DNA from: Epiperipatus broadwayi
Taxonomy: Eukaryota > Onychophora > Udeonychophora > Euonychophora > Peripatidae
NCBI GenBank assembly: GCA_028023455.1
Contig: JAQFVV010000152.1
Span: forward strand, 560,001-624,000
DNA length: 64,000 nucleotides
Direction: 5' to 3'
Part shown: positions 1 through 12,840 of the stretch, one piece after another
Layout: every line of letters starts with the position of its first letter
How positions within the stretch are numbered: position 1 is the stretch's first letter
Notes under the pieces: model-generated
What the model saw: the letters and a program-made list of their open reading frames with translations, nothing else
The model's database searches: none
Told to the model about the DNA's origin: nothing
Made by a program: the position numbers and the translations under genes

Positions 1-1584
1 GACATATAATTTTTGAGTACTGAAAGGAATAGATATGGGCTTTGATCAAGAGATCTTTAACTTTCCAATATAATACTTTATCATTGAATTAAACTAAGCA
101 AAACAGTTTAAAACAATATGTAAACAAAAGTTTATTCCATTTATATAAGGACATGTTTTAACATATTTAACATTTATGCAAATATTTATTTATAGCTATA
201 GAATGCTTGTGCATTTTTGTTATTTCTATAAATTTGAATTTTAAAGTATAAATTTAGATTTAATAATAATATTAAATTTTTTGCCTTAAACTGTTAATTG
301 CTTTTATAAGAACTTGGCTTTTTATAAATATTTTCCTGCAGAAGTTTCAAACTACTTCACAGTTTATTCTTATCATTTTTAAAACTTTTTTGTAGAATAC
401 TGTAATAAAAAGATTTTAAATATAAAAAGTAGCACAAATATTTATTTTATTTGCGTAAAAGTTTGTGTTTTTAATAACAGATAACATTTACATTTCATTT
501 TGTATTCACTTGAGTTAAGATATTTAAAATTTCTAAAATATGAATAAAAAAAATTATGAATATAGTTTAAAGTTGCTAGTTATTCTAAGCAACGTATATA
601 AATATATGTGTGTGTGTATAATAATTTTTAAAATCCAAAATAATTTTTAAAAACCTATGCTTACTTTTTAATAATGTCTTTTAATTTAATTAGTCAACTA
701 ATTTGCAATATGTTATCACCCAGCTACCTTTAACAGGCGTAAATGTAATTATCTATGATAAATAATATTGAAGCTTGCAATGTTGTTATGTTTATACAAT
801 CTTAAGAAACAATGGAAACGTATCCATCTATTGTTTCCATTTTCATCGGCTGAAATTATTTGGATGATGATATAATGCAAATTATGAATTAATTTAATTA
901 AAAGATGATACTAGAAATTACCATAGGATTTTTTAAATTATTACACATTACATAAATGTTATATATGGTAATCAACCGATCCGGTCGTATCCAGAAAGAG
1001 CAGGAGGAACTCGGTTGAGAAAAATGCGTTTATATGAAAATTTGTTTGTTTTCAAATGTAAACTTCACTGAAATTAAAACCAAAATGAAAATATACTTAT
1101 CAATTTGATAAATAATAATAATATGAATGAATTTATTCTTAATAAATCTCTTAGGATACTAGGATAGATTTATATTATAATCTTAGTGTATTCTTTTGTA
1201 CATAAACGATATCGTACTATACAACAAGTAAAGAATTATAATACAAACAAAACATTAAAAGTATAAAACTAAACTAGTAAATAAATAATCAATATTATGC
1301 CAAATTTGGAACTCAACCAGACTAGCCAAGAAAATACATTCTAAATCACTGCCAATGGTTTCATTGTTTCAAACAGATTTTTCAAGTGTAAAGAAGTACA
1401 AAATAACAATCTGTTTATACTAAACATTACCCACAATTCCATTTACCTCCCATACACCCTTAATATTAAAAGAACTTGAATTAATTGCTCCAGAATCATA
1501 AATTTTTAATGATAAGGATTCTTTAATTCTTTTTATTTTATTCTCTCAAAAAAGACAACCTTAATAGGTGACTTTAGCTAAAGT
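1..1584. other. AT-rich non-coding stretch
   Basis: No coding region, RNA gene or recognisable repeat is seen. The stretch is strongly A/T-rich with stops in every frame. It probably belongs to the long intron or flank upstream of the first NOS exon found in this window. Confidence 0.6.
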
Positions 1585-2530
1585 TAAAACAGGCAAAACT
1601 CACCATACGAATTGCTACACAGAGCAAGCTAGAGTAATCAATGGATGCCAGAAGGCTTGTGCAAAAAATCCCCATCTAGTGCCTAATCCAATATCCCCAG
1701 ACTAGTTTCTGGCTTGTGGCCTTCATCAGTGAGGAGCCTTGGATCTGAGAGCACTGCACCTGGATCTTAGGATCTAATGCAACTCTCCAGCAGCCACCTT
1801 TTCTCTCCACTTTATGCACAAGCTTTCTGGCATCCATTGATTATTCTAACTTGCTGTGTGTAGCAATCTGTACAGTGAGTTTTGCCTGTTCTAACAACAG
1901 TTATACACAAGCATGGGAGGTGGTGGTCATGTGATGTTTATTGGTTTAGCTAAAGTTGTCTTCTTTGAGAAAAATGAAATAAAAAGAATAATTAAAAAAT
2001 TCTTATTATTAAAAAATGATTATTCTGAAGCAATTAACTTGTGGCTTTCATCAATGTGGAGCCTTGGATCTGCGAGCACTGTACCTCACTGATGAAAGCC
2101 ACAAGCCTAAAAACTAGTCTAAAGATATTTGATGCATAAGCACTACATAGTGATTTTATGCACAAATATTCCTGAATCCATTGATTACTCTGGCTTGCAC
2201 TGAGTGGTGCTACTGTATGGAGAGTTTTGCCACTGTGAAAACAGTTTGTGTAAGTATAAAGAATGGTGATCTGATGATGTTTGATGGTTTAATACCAATC
2301 CTGCCCAATAGGATTATAATGACTGTGGTTATTAAAGAAACCAAAAAGTATGGATGCTGAACTGAGTTCAGATCTATATGACTATACAAGCTAATGAGAT
2401 CATCTTGAAAACATTATTGTATTTTCAGTTTGGACTCAAAGCTTTATAATTAGCCAAAAAAATAAAAGATGGCTACTAGAGGATTGCATTAGATCCTAAA
2501 ATCTAGATGCAGTGTTCTCATATTCAAGGC
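1585..2530. repeat. Hammerhead repeat family 1, foldback copy plus rearranged copy
   Basis: The first copy (about 1588-1895) is a foldback. Its left arm, starting with CAGGCAAAACTCACCATAC, is nearly the reverse complement of its right arm ending ACAGTGAGTTTTGCCTGTT; arms are about 75 bp around a centre of about 145 bp. The centre carries a minus-strand type I hammerhead ribozyme. A second, rearranged copy follows (about 2042-2530): a plus-strand segment with CTGATGA (2089-2095) and CTAGTC, then a tail with the family's TGATGTTTgaTGGTTTAATACCAATCCTGCC segment in pieces. In the second copy the GAAA element has become AAAA, so it is probably inactive. Related copies lie at 17.2-17.7 kb and 54.1-55.6 kb, so this is a dispersed family. 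Confidence 0.75.
1686..1744 (-). ncRNA. Type I hammerhead ribozyme (intact core) in repeat family 1
   Basis: Read 5' to 3' on the minus strand, the parts in order are: distal stem I ATCCA, internal loop AGGC, proximal stem I TCCTCA, core CTGATGA (1729-1723), stem II GGC-CACAA-GCC flanked by an A.A mismatch, core GAAA, a two-base-pair stem III (AC, loop TA, GT) ending in the cleavage triplet GTC (1702-1700), proximal stem I TGGGGA, loop TAT and distal stem I TGGAT. Predicted cleavage is between 1700 and 1699. Stem I pairs 6 bp (one T.G) plus 5 bp across an internal loop, which is where tertiary contacts usually form. Known hammerheads of Penelope-like elements and retrozymes are type I with a tiny stem III, usually working as dimers. 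Weak points are the A.A at 10.1/11.1 and the 2-bp stem III. Activity is inferred, not shown. Confidence 0.72.
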
Positions 2531-4789
2531 AATTAACTTATTTAAAAGTTCTTTTAATATTAAGGGTATATGGGAAATAAGTGGAATGGTCAGTAATATT
2601 TAGTATAGATATGTTGTTAGTTTGTAGTTTTTTACACTTGAGAAGTCTGCTTGTAAAAACCATTGGTAGTGAGTTCTGAATTTGGGATAATTTTGATTAA
2701 TACAAGCAACTATCTTTATTCATATAAAACTAGCAATTTAACTCTCTCATTCCCATATTATATGTATTATTAAATTGTTATTTCTATTGGGATGTTAATT
2801 ATATTTAGTTATTCATTATCAAAAAACATAACTTTAAAATCAAAAATATATCTATTCTAAATATTACTAAGATATCAAAGGAATTTTGTTATCTCTTATT
2901 ATATCTTTAGAATTAGGTATTTCAACTATAAACAGAAGTAAGAATGATGCAAATAAATTAAATAAAGTCTTTTAAAGTTATTTAAATGTGTATGACCAAA
3001 TCGTATTAAAATATGTATACAATAATGATGACTTCAATCAATTATAGACAAATATATTGTAAAATAACAATTTATTATTGATAAACAGTTATATATATAT
3101 AAACAAAATAAAATTATTAGCAAATAATGAAGTATACTTCTAATAATGATGTTTCTAAATCTTTTTTCTCTGCAAAGCACCTTTAATACTGAGTTATGGT
3201 TGTATGTATGATCAATGAAGTAATGCACATAACAAGACACTATTGGAGATGTTTGTAGAAGATTCATCCATTGCCTCACATTAATTAAATGTGGATACAG
3301 GAATATTTTATTATGGATAACTAGCGTAATAAGCACCTCATTTATTGATATAATTATTTAACATTTTTCAGAACAAATGAATTGTTTACCAAGTATAAGT
3401 ATTATCTATCAACATAGAACTTTATAAATTCTGACAAATATGTCTATGTGGCATGAATTACTATATTTGAGAGTGACGTTTAGTAAATTCTAGATAATTT
3501 TGTCGATGACATTCATTCAGATATCATAAACAGTAATTTAAAGTGAGTGGTCTATCCTCATGCTTTCACTTCCAGTACTTAATATTTGCCCAAATATAAG
3601 CATTTGGGTTGTAAAGAATAAGTGGATTCATTTTATTTTTTCATAAATACTATATCTCGTGTTGGGAGTGAAAGTATTCATTTATTATTAACACTCGTAA
3701 AAAAGCACATGCGCAATAGCTTGGAAAGGCTGATTTTAAAATGTATTACAATTATAAACATAGCACTATATAAAATAAATGCTTATTTATATATTTTATA
3801 GCTTATACTATCTTTTAAAACCTAATAGCTGATTAGGAGCCTACCTCTACTAACTCATAATACAGCATTTATTAAATTATATACACTCTCCTGGGCACAT
3901 AGAAAAAATAAAATGCCCCATGGTTATTTAATTACTTACTTTGAATACCTTTGGTTATCAAACAACATAAGGTTTAAATCAAGGATCCTTAAAACATGTA
4001 ACAGATTAAATATTAATGGGTTAATGGGAGATCATACATTAACTTAGGCTTAATACATCATCTCCAATACAAAATATAATAATGAACATTATATTTATAC
4101 TCACTCTTACTAATAAGTTATATAATTACCTGTACTTTTGTCATCCTAGCATTCTATTGAGAATTTTATTAATATCATATTTATAACAAAAATAATTTTA
4201 AAATATATAATTCAAACAAATTAAGAATAAAATATGTAATATAATCTTCTCACTAATAATTCTTGTTTCCATTTACTATTCAAAGAAAATTTAGTGAGGC
4301 ATATTTAAGCATTTCAAATTGTATCCAAGTAATATTGTAGAGAAATCCATTTGGAGGTTGAAATTTATAGCAAATCTTAAACATGATCTCCAGTGATTTT
4401 CCATAAGCCACAATTATTATCCTTATTCCAATTTTAACTTGTACTTATATTCATTATATGTTTATATTATTTGATTAATATTATTTTGACTCTTTATCTT
4501 ATAATTTTCAGGACATCAATAAGAGCTAGTATTCTTTAGTATTTATTTTAATTTTGATTGTATTGGGGTAAATTGAGGATTTGATGCCTCCATTCAATAT
4601 TTTTCGTTATCATTATACAGTTTGATTTGGTTTAATTTTAGAGAGTCTCTATCTCTTGGGAATTCTACCCTGCTATAATTGTCAATGCTTCAATTCACAA
4701 GGCATGCCCGAAAGTTTTCTCTAGTGTTTTATTCAATCTGGGTACATAACAACAGTGTATTCATTGCTTTCGTTTTATACTAGTACTAT
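2531..4789. other. AT-rich non-coding stretch
   Basis: I see no gene. A 100-codon open frame on the minus strand near 3034-3336 is low-complexity, rich in Leu/Ile/Tyr, without any recognised domain, and looks like a chance frame in A/T-rich DNA. Confidence 0.55.
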
Positions 4790-5165
4790 ATATATATAGC
4801 TCACAAATAAGCTCTTAACAAGCTTTGCAGAATATTCTCAACCCAGATTGGTTTCTGCTACTGGCTTCCTTAGTAAGATGCTAGGTTATTCAAACATTAG
4901 ATTAAAAATACCAGGATAAGCCCAACACTTTATCTAATGTATAACTATTAAGTAGAAAATCTGAAATTTTCAGATATCCATATGTCTTCCAATCCAGCTA
5001 TCTAACTTATATAGTACCTCACGGAGGAGGTCAGAAGCAGAAACAAGTCTGGGGTTGGGGTTATTCTGCAAGCTTGTTAAGAGATTATTTGCGAGCTCTA
5101 TATATAATATTTGTAATACAAGCTTGTTAAATTAGGTCATGTGACATATGACTTTATTTCTTTGC
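4790..5165. repeat. Hammerhead repeat family 2, degenerate inverted copy
   Basis: An inverted repeat with outer ends GCTC-ACAAATAAGCTCTTAACAAGCTTTGCAGAATATTC on the left and the matching GAGCTC/TTCTGCAAGCTTGTTAAGAG on the right. It is the same family as 15945-16560. Two decayed hammerheads face outward. The minus-strand one (about 4832-4890) has core CTAAGGA instead of CTGANGA and AATC for GTC. The plus-strand one (about 5013-5066) has CGGAGGA for the core but keeps GAAAC..GTC and most of stem I. Both have core mutations expected to abolish cleavage. A downstream tail reads GTCATGTGACATATGAC, shared with the 16.5-kb copy. Confidence 0.65.
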
Positions 5166-6056
5166 AATATATATATTGCAACCTCCCAGAGAATGACTAA
5201 GTAACCATAAAGTAAAGTATAAGTCTAAACATAGATATAAATTAGTACAAGATCTCTAATGCATTAAATAAACATATAAACTCAGGCAAGTCCTCTCATA
5301 GTCTAAGTAAACAATAATTAAATAAGTCCTCTGTGGACTAAGCACACAGTAATTAATACAATATTTTACAAGACGTGAATAAATCAATGATTGATTGATA
5401 ATTCATTGTTACATTCTACAAACAATAATATTGAATAGTGATAATAATATCAGGTTCATAAATATGAAATAATTCAGTTGTAAAGAATACTAATGTTGAA
5501 ATAATAATCTAAAAATAATAAAATAATTTACATTCTTTCAACTAATTTGCAGCGATAATAACAATGAGATTCTTATTTTCTTAACATCTTATCAACACTT
5601 TTTCCCTTTATAATGAAGACAAAGTTGTCTAAAGATAAGTTTAACATAACATTGGCTAGCAAAAATTAACTCTAATATTTTGATTCTTATATCATCGGCT
5701 CAACGAAATTAATTTTTTTTCAAATCTAAAATAATTATCTGACGACAGCAAAGCGGAAGTGATGCAGTAAGTGAAAGAGCACTTTGTTGTATCAAACTCA
5801 CTGAGCATCAATGAAGTAATTTTATATAAATCTGATTGCATATATAATAGATTTCATGGACTGTGTCAATTTAGCAATGGATAAAGAATAAATCAATATT
5901 TATTACAATGGCTAAATATCTTTTTCTTTAGTTTACAATTTAACAAAATATAAATTATTTACTACCACTATTTTCAATAAAATAAAGAAACCTTTATATC
6001 AATTAATACATAAGTCAGATATATATTATATTTGTGATAAGTTTAGATTATGTAGG
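5166..6056. other. AT-rich non-coding stretch
   Basis: No gene is recognised. A short less AT-rich patch at about 5741-5790 (GACGACAGCAAAGCGG, then GTGATGCAGTAAGTG) resembles a coding end plus donor, but it is too short and unmatched to call. Confidence 0.5.
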
Positions 6057-6480
6057 TCTGCCCATCCATCGTATATGTATGTAAATTGATTACGTCTTGT
6101 ACATGAGGGGCCAGAGTTACTTATGGTCAACATATGTAGGTTGATAGTGGTGGCACCAATGTGGGCTTTAGGTGTTTCATCATCAGATTTTCAATGAAAT
6201 GGACAGCTGAAGGTGGAGTGGATTAAAGCCTATCCATTAAAGTATGAAGATTAGCTATCTTAATATAAGCTGAGCATTGATTGTATATATGTGGGAGATG
6301 ATAATCTCGATCAACCAACGAGTGCTGCTTTAGCACAAAATATTTATATTGATGATTATTTATCTTTTCAACTTATGCGTGATCAAGTATGTCAGCAGTA
6401 TGTGATAGCGTGAATAGTTGAGGGTCAACTCTCTATATATTACATATTGGAATGCAGGCATGAAAAAGCCCATACCGTAG
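6057..6480 (+). repeat. Copy of 440-bp dispersed repeat family 3
   Basis: Shares with at least nine other places in the window an ordered set of segments: CTGCCCATCC, GTACATGAGGGG(C/T)CAG, CATCATCAGATTTTCAATGAAATGGA, CTGTCCATTAAAGT, TGGGAGATG(G/A)T(A/G)ATCT, GAGTGCTG(G/C)TTTAGCAC and TATTTATCTTTTCAAC. The tRNA-like boxes seen in other copies are decayed here. It gives no protein. Several copies produce short spurious open frames with the string LMDRLQ on the opposite strand. Confidence 0.7.
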
Positions 6481-9049
6481 AAAAGAAAAAATAATCATAT
6501 ATAAATAAATAAAGAAAAATCTCCTACAGTTTGGATTTAATAATTAGTAATAATGAGCGCATTTGAATGGACTAATAGCTAGTAATATAATAAGATATAT
6601 CTACACTGAAATTAGCGCAAAAAATATGTTGCATTAGTCTTTGATGATTAAAGCCTGTGGAGTACAGAAATACAAACACAACACTTTACTCAACACATAA
6701 TCATTTGAAAATAAATATAATACAAGAATAGGAATATGATCATGCAAATGCCTTTTGTAACACACAACTTGGAATATCTTAGTATTTATAGGCACTGATG
6801 ATGAGAAAACAAGCCTATGCTAAAGAGGGCAGAGCAATACTGTCTCACTGCTACTCATATATATGCACCCTGTTAGCATCTTCCACTAACACAAGGAAAG
6901 GCCTAATAAATAATATCTAGTAAAATGAGAAATCATCATAATATGCCACAATAAATACATGATTAAAAGCGGAATTACCAATAATGAAAAAAAAAAGGCA
7001 TTGAGATAATAATTAAATGGCTTAAAGTACATCTACTTATATATATGATGCATATAGCAAAATGTAATCAAAAGACTGATACAAACATTTGTATGAAAAA
7101 TGAATAATAATTAATTTTAAAGTTATAATTATAATAATAGAAACTATATTCCAATCCAAAGGAAAATATACAATATATATCAAAGTAGCAACCCTATTCT
7201 TATAAACGTTTATAAGGCATGCATAAGTTCCCCACTGTGGTCTCTCAAATACCATAATAAAACCATTTATATACACCACCCTTAAATACATGATTATATA
7301 TGTTAGATATAACCAAATAACAAAATAAAATGAGGTTAACAAAATATTAAATGTGCATAATATTTCAAACATCATAATAATAAAATATAAAAAACAAAAC
7401 AATCTTAAGTGGTTTTCTCTTCTTCTCCAAAGTGAAAGTGATCCCCCCCATTGTAAGTTTAAATGACTGTTTGTCTTATTTCACTTCTTTAAGAACACAC
7501 TCTCAAGAATGATTCCAAATGATCATATGTATCCTCATTAGTATACTGAAGATTTTTCATAATAATGAGTTCACGTTAGATAACAATACAGCAGAATAGC
7601 GATTTCTTTTGAGAGATTAAAAAATCATATTGACTTTATAATGGAAAAACGTTTTTCAGCATCTTACAGTATTGTAAGGAATAAAGTGATTGTTTAAGTT
7701 AAAGAAAATATTGAATATATCTTGCAATGAAAACATATATTAAAGTTGTGTCCAAACAAAAGGAGTTGCATATTTTATATAGACATACTATAATTGAGAC
7801 GGATAAGTTATAAATGCATAATATAAATGAATTATATTAAATGGGTTGTAAATGTATATATCAGAGTAGGCACATTAATATAACAAGTTCATTATAAATC
7901 AATATATATATATACAAATGTAAGTATTTTTATAATAAGGTATTATAAAGCAAACCATATATTCAAATACCGGTATAAAATAATCAAGATATAATATATG
8001 TAAATCCATAATTATATTTTATAATGAGCCATAAACATTTTAGCCATAGATTATTTAAATAAAATCAATATAGTTCACAGTAAAATAGTATAAGTTTCTA
8101 GTTTCAGATAACATATAATAAGATTGAGTAAAATTATAAATATTCATAAGATAATGAGACATATACCTCTGATAGTATTGTTGAAGTTTCAACTTCTGTC
8201 TCCATAAAAATGCTTTCTTTTCCTCAGTTTATAGAAATTTAGAAAGATTTAAGTAAAACAACATAATTTGAAAGGAGGTTGATTACTTGGATAAGTCTCC
8301 TTTTAACAATACACATTCTTTTGTCCTCCAAAACAATTAAAACTTAAGCAACTTGGTTGTAGAATTCAGCAAGCAAAAATAATATTAATGTAACCAATTG
8401 ATAGTGATGATGAAGAAGTGTACCTTATACTTTTAAAATTGCCCCTTTTTATAGTCACTTGAGAGTAATATATGATTCCCATTAGGGTAATTAACAGAAA
8501 GGGGTTATTACCATTGACAGAAATCTAAAAATATTTGCACCAGGAATGATTTACATATAATTTAAATAAATACAGAGAAAAGTGATTTTAAGTGTTTTTT
8601 ATAGAAAAAAAAAATTTTTTTTTCCTGTTTTTAAAATACAATTATTTATTAATCAAAACATTTGAAATTAAAATTATCTAACTTCAAATAGTAAAAAAAG
8701 GAAGAAGAAAAAATAACTTTTTCTTCTCTGTTTTAATAGCAAGTTAACAACAAATAAATTTATAAAAGTTAGGCTTATCTTTTCAATATCAGTGGTTGGG
8801 TAGATAGCAACTAGGCATTGACATATTCTTAAATAAACAAAAATGTAATTATACAGCTTTAAATACAGAAAACAGAGCATTAAGTTATTTAATTAAGTTA
8901 GAGATAATATCAGCTAACCTTTTAGAATTATAATAAAAAAATTTAGATGCTAGATCATATCTGTATTTATGTTTTATGCAAAATAAATGGCCACAATATA
9001 TATATTTCACTTGGTGGTTATTTCTTTTTAAACCATTATGTTGTTTTTC
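6481..9049. other. AT-rich non-coding stretch
   Basis: No gene, RNA or recognised repeat. Open frames of 121 codons (7037-7402, minus) and 68 codons (8674-8880, minus) are hydrophobic, low-complexity and unmatched; I regard them as chance frames. Confidence 0.5.
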
Positions 9050-9179
9050 TTATATACTTTCTCACTGAAATGAATATGTAAACATAATCAACTTAATAGA
9101 CAACTATATATTTTAATCATATACTTATTTTCATCTAATTGAAATATTGAACCTTAGCAAGATATTACATTAATTCAAT

Positions 9180-10195
9180 ATGTCACATGATTTACATATC
9201 ATCTTTTCCTCCCTCTATTGACCAACCTCAACCCTAATAAATGTTTTTATACTTTACAATTTTTATTTAATGCCCATTTTTCTCCCAACTTTAATTGCCC
9301 TTATACTAAATTCATACATTTCTCTCTTTACTTTTTTGTATATAAATTGTTTCATACACTTTCCATTGTTTATAATTTCTACAATAATTTATCACTTCAA
9401 TACTTTCTTCACATTTAATAATATGCTCTATTTCTAAAATGTGGCAAGATAGACTTGAATTAATCTCTCTCTCTCTCTCTCTTTTATTGTCTTTCATGCT
9501 CTTTTCCCCTTTCTATCTTACTTTTCACTGATAGATCTATATATACCATCTTAACTATTTCTATTTTATCACACCTGTAATTTCTCATGTTTGCATAACT
9601 CACTAACTTTTTTAATGATTTACTATTTTTACATTCTATACCTATATTGTCCTTCATTTTTTCTTCTTTATCATTCAGAATTTTATATTTCTTTGAATGT
9701 GAAATAGAAATTCATTTCTTATTCTTTCTTTCATTTTTTATTACTAACTTTCTTATATCCACCCCTATCCCTTAATATATTTCTTATAACCCTACCATTA
9801 TATCCATATTCAATATATTCCTTATCTGCAACTTTTGCTCCTTTACTTCCTTTTTATTCAATGTAAGCCCTTTATTCCTTTCAGTACCTCCATTTTTTAA
9901 TACCAAGATTGACAATATCTCAGACATATAATACTCCTAACACTTTTATCCTTCATACAATGCTTTATCTTAATCTCTCCATTCTCATTCTTTTTCAATA
10001 ATAAATCTAAATATTTTACTTCTTGATCATTTCCACTGTAAATTTAATATTAAACCTATTTTTATTTAGTTCATTAAATGCTTTCACTATGTTTTTTCTA
10101 TTTCCTCCTATGGTTATATCATCTACACATCTATAGTATGTTATAATTTCCCCATTTTCAATATATTTATTAACTACTCCCTGCTCAATCTTCTA
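9180..10195 (-). pseudogene. PLE-A reverse transcriptase C-terminus, minus copy
   Basis: Translation of the minus strand enters the reverse transcriptase just upstream of the catalytic loop. The loop is at 10129-10118 and reads CVDD where the sister copy has YVDD. It then runs through thumb-like sequence and the endonuclease region, with frame breaks. The 5' end is cut at about 10195, where the plus-strand sister copy begins after a few bases. A spurious plus-strand frame at 9218-9418 is the antisense of this fragment. Confidence 0.7.
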
Positions 10196-10199
10196 AGAT

Positions 10200-11640
10200 T
10201 AATGATGGATTTCTATGGCTATATAGTAAAAGAAATATATGATGTATTATATAAAAAAAACTTGCAGATAATATGGGATGTGGGAAGTACTGTATAAAAA
10301 ATTTAAAAAAGTAATGGAAAGGTTAAAAGTGTTTAAATTATGAAGGAATGGTAAGATAGCACCATTTGATATAGAGAAAATATATCAAAGTGTTTCTAGG
10401 AAGGAAACTATTGAAATTGTGGCAAGAAATATCAAAATGAGAGGGAATTTTCAAAGAAATGAATAAAGATAATAGAAGACATATTAATAATAATTAATGA
10501 AACATTGTATGGTAAAATATAATAATGAATATTGGAATATAGAGAAAGGATATATAATGGGATGCTTGATAAGTGGGATTATGGCATCAAGTGTGGTAGA
10601 TTGTATTGAGAAAGGAGTAGTTAATAAATATATTGAGAATGTGGAAATTATAAAATACTATAGATATGTAGATGATGTAATAGTAATAGGATAAAGAAGA
10701 AACATGATGAAGGCATTTAATGAACTAAATAAAAATAAGTAATATTAAATTTATAATGGAAAATAAGGGAGTTAAATATTTAGATTTATTATTGGAAAAA
10801 AAAAAGAATGGAGAGATTAAGGTAAAGCATTGTATGAAGGATAAAAGTGTCAAAACTATTATACATCTGAGATATTTTCAACCTTGGTACAAAAAATGAG
10901 AGTACTGAAATGAATAAAAAAGAAAACTGATAATCTTACATTGAATGAAAAAGAGGCAAAGAAGCAAAAGTTGCAGATCCAGAAGAAATATATTGAATAT
11001 GGATATAATGGTAGGGTTATAAGAAATATATTGAGGGATATGAGTGGATATAAGAAAGGTAGTAATAAAAATGAAAGAAAGAATAAATGGATTTCTATTC
11101 CATATTTGAATAAGATATATAAAATTCTGAATGATAGGGAAGAAAAAATAAATGCAAATATAGGTATTGAAAAATAGTAAATTATTAAAAAACATTAGTG
11201 AGTAGTGCAAAAATGAGAAATGATAAGATAGGACTAGTTTATAAAATTACATGTAAGTGATGTATGATAGTATATATAGGTCAGTCAGTGAAAAGTAAGG
11301 TAGAAAACAATAAGGAGTATGACAGAGCAATATGAAGGAGACATATTAAGTCAGAACCATTTGGTCATTTTTTAAAAATACGGTAAGTTATGAAATGTGA
11401 AGAAAATATTGAAGTGATAAAATATAAAAAATATTAAGTAAAGAAAGGATATAAAACAATGTATATACAAGAAAGTAAAGAGAAATGTATGAATTTAGTA
11501 CAAGGCTTAATAAAGTTGGGAGAAAAATGGGCATTAAATAAAAGTTTGAAAGTATAAAACAGAGCATTGAGGTTGGTCAATAGAGGGAGTGCTAAGATGA
11601 TATGTAAATCATGTGACATATTGAATTAACATAACTTCTT
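10200..11640 (+). pseudogene. PLE-A reverse transcriptase and GIY-YIG endonuclease, plus copy
   Basis: Recognisable parts in order: the RT motif PFDIEKIYQSVSRKE (about 10361-10410), a segment with GYIMGCLISGIMASSV matching the family's template-binding motif, the catalytic YVDD at 10665-10676 within RYVDDVIVIG, a frame break at 10692, a lysine-rich linker with PYLNKIYKILN (about 11095-11145), and a GIY-YIG core VYKITCK-stop-CMIVYIGQS at about 11240-11287. A nuclease of this kind following the RT is diagnostic of Penelope-like elements. Several stops and frameshifts make it a pseudogene. The open frames at 10497-10694 and 10941-11177 are its two longest surviving pieces. Confidence 0.8.
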
Positions 11641-11757
11641 GACAAAGTTCAATTTTTAATGAAAGTCAATTAGATGAAAATAAATATATGATTAAAATAT
11701 ATGTCTATTATGTTGATTATGTTATATATTCAATTCAGTGAGAAAGTATATATATAT

Positions 11758-12840
11758 AGTAAAAAGATCACTCAAAAATTTTCATTAAGTTAATTAAGGA
11801 ATGTAATTTTAAAATGTTGTGAATTAATTTGCTTGGTTACTATTCAATAAGTATACTCTCATTTAAAATTTTTAAAGATTAAAATAGTCAAAAATTTTCA
11901 CGATTCTCTAATATATTTTCCTGGTACTTATTAGAAGTTTTATATATCATAATAACAGAGAATTAAAAAAAAGATATATAAATCACCTTTGTCATGTATT
12001 GTGTTTACTAAGTGTCATTAGCTTTAAGATTTTTTTCTTTTTAATAAGTAGTTCTTTACAGAGTAGAAATCTCACTCACCAGCAACCCATAAAGGAACAA
12101 TAGAGCAATGGACTATACTCAGCAAGCTTATCCATTTCTGATGAGGTAGAATTTGAGTGTTTTTCACTCCTTGCTTTATCATCTATCACGATACCCATCT
12201 ACTGGTCAATGTTGGATAACCTAAGAACTACTTATTTATTAGAAAAGTCACATATTGCTAGAAAAAATATTTGGGCCATATTTTACCTCCATATCATAGA
12301 AATTGAAGATGGATGTTATTTTTGCAGGATAATATTACCCATGTGTACTAAAGTTTGTATTCATAGATTAAGTGTGAATAGCAAAATTCCATAATGACTA
12401 TAAATTCATTGAAGTCAAGGTTGATAATTGGAATAATGTTAACAAGTGATTTTCATATTGTTTGCTTCTTTATTGTTGTTGCAAATTATTAGATAGGAAT
12501 TAACCTTTGGAATTTTTTGTCAAAGATATATTTTAAAAGTAATAAAACATTTTATATTGTCAATTTCCCAAGATTTTAAAATGGAGACTTGTATTTTAGT
12601 GATGAGTTATTACTTTTTTTTGCTTGCTTCATGGCTTAAATTTTTTTTAAAATTTGGTATATTTTAAAACATTGCTTCTCAATCTGGATGATATCATCTC
12701 AATGTGATCATTTATTGCATTTAGGAACTGATAATTTTTAATTTACACTGGGGAAAGGAGAGGCAAATTAAAAATTTGTTGTGTCATTTTTTAATGAATG
12801 AATATTATTTTTTATTTTTATAATCTGGCTTGACTATAAG
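11758..12840. other. AT-rich non-coding stretch
   Basis: No gene recognised. An open frame of 61 codons (12209-12394, plus) has no recognised motif and no flanking splice context that I trust. Confidence 0.45.

Larger units (their letters stand above)
9050..11757. mobile_element. Penelope-like element, head-to-head inverted pair (PLE-A)
   Basis: A minus-strand 5'-truncated copy (9050 to about 10195) faces a longer plus-strand copy (about 10200-11757). The reverse complement of 10050-10190 matches 10600-10740, and 9180-9420 is the near reverse complement of 11440-11640. Similarity runs outward to a shared end, CTTTCTCACTGAA on the left and TTCAGTGAGAAAG on the right. Both copies encode fragments of a Penelope-type reverse transcriptase followed by a GIY-YIG endonuclease. 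Inverted partial copies are a known trait of PLE insertions. Many stops show it is dead. Confidence 0.8.

Noticed and set aside
961-1020. GGTCGTATCCAG near 980 as the missing NOS GRIQW exon
   Set aside because: It reads GRIQKEQEEL or similar and then stops. The conserved Trp and the preceding Arg-Cys are absent, and there is no donor.
3034-3336. 100-codon minus-strand frame
   Set aside because: Low-complexity Leu/Ile/Tyr/Cys-rich translation of A/T-rich DNA with no motif or splice context.
9465-9484. (CT)n run and the RERERE frame on the minus strand (9312-9497)
   Set aside because: A short dinucleotide repeat inside the PLE-A minus copy; the frame is an artefact.
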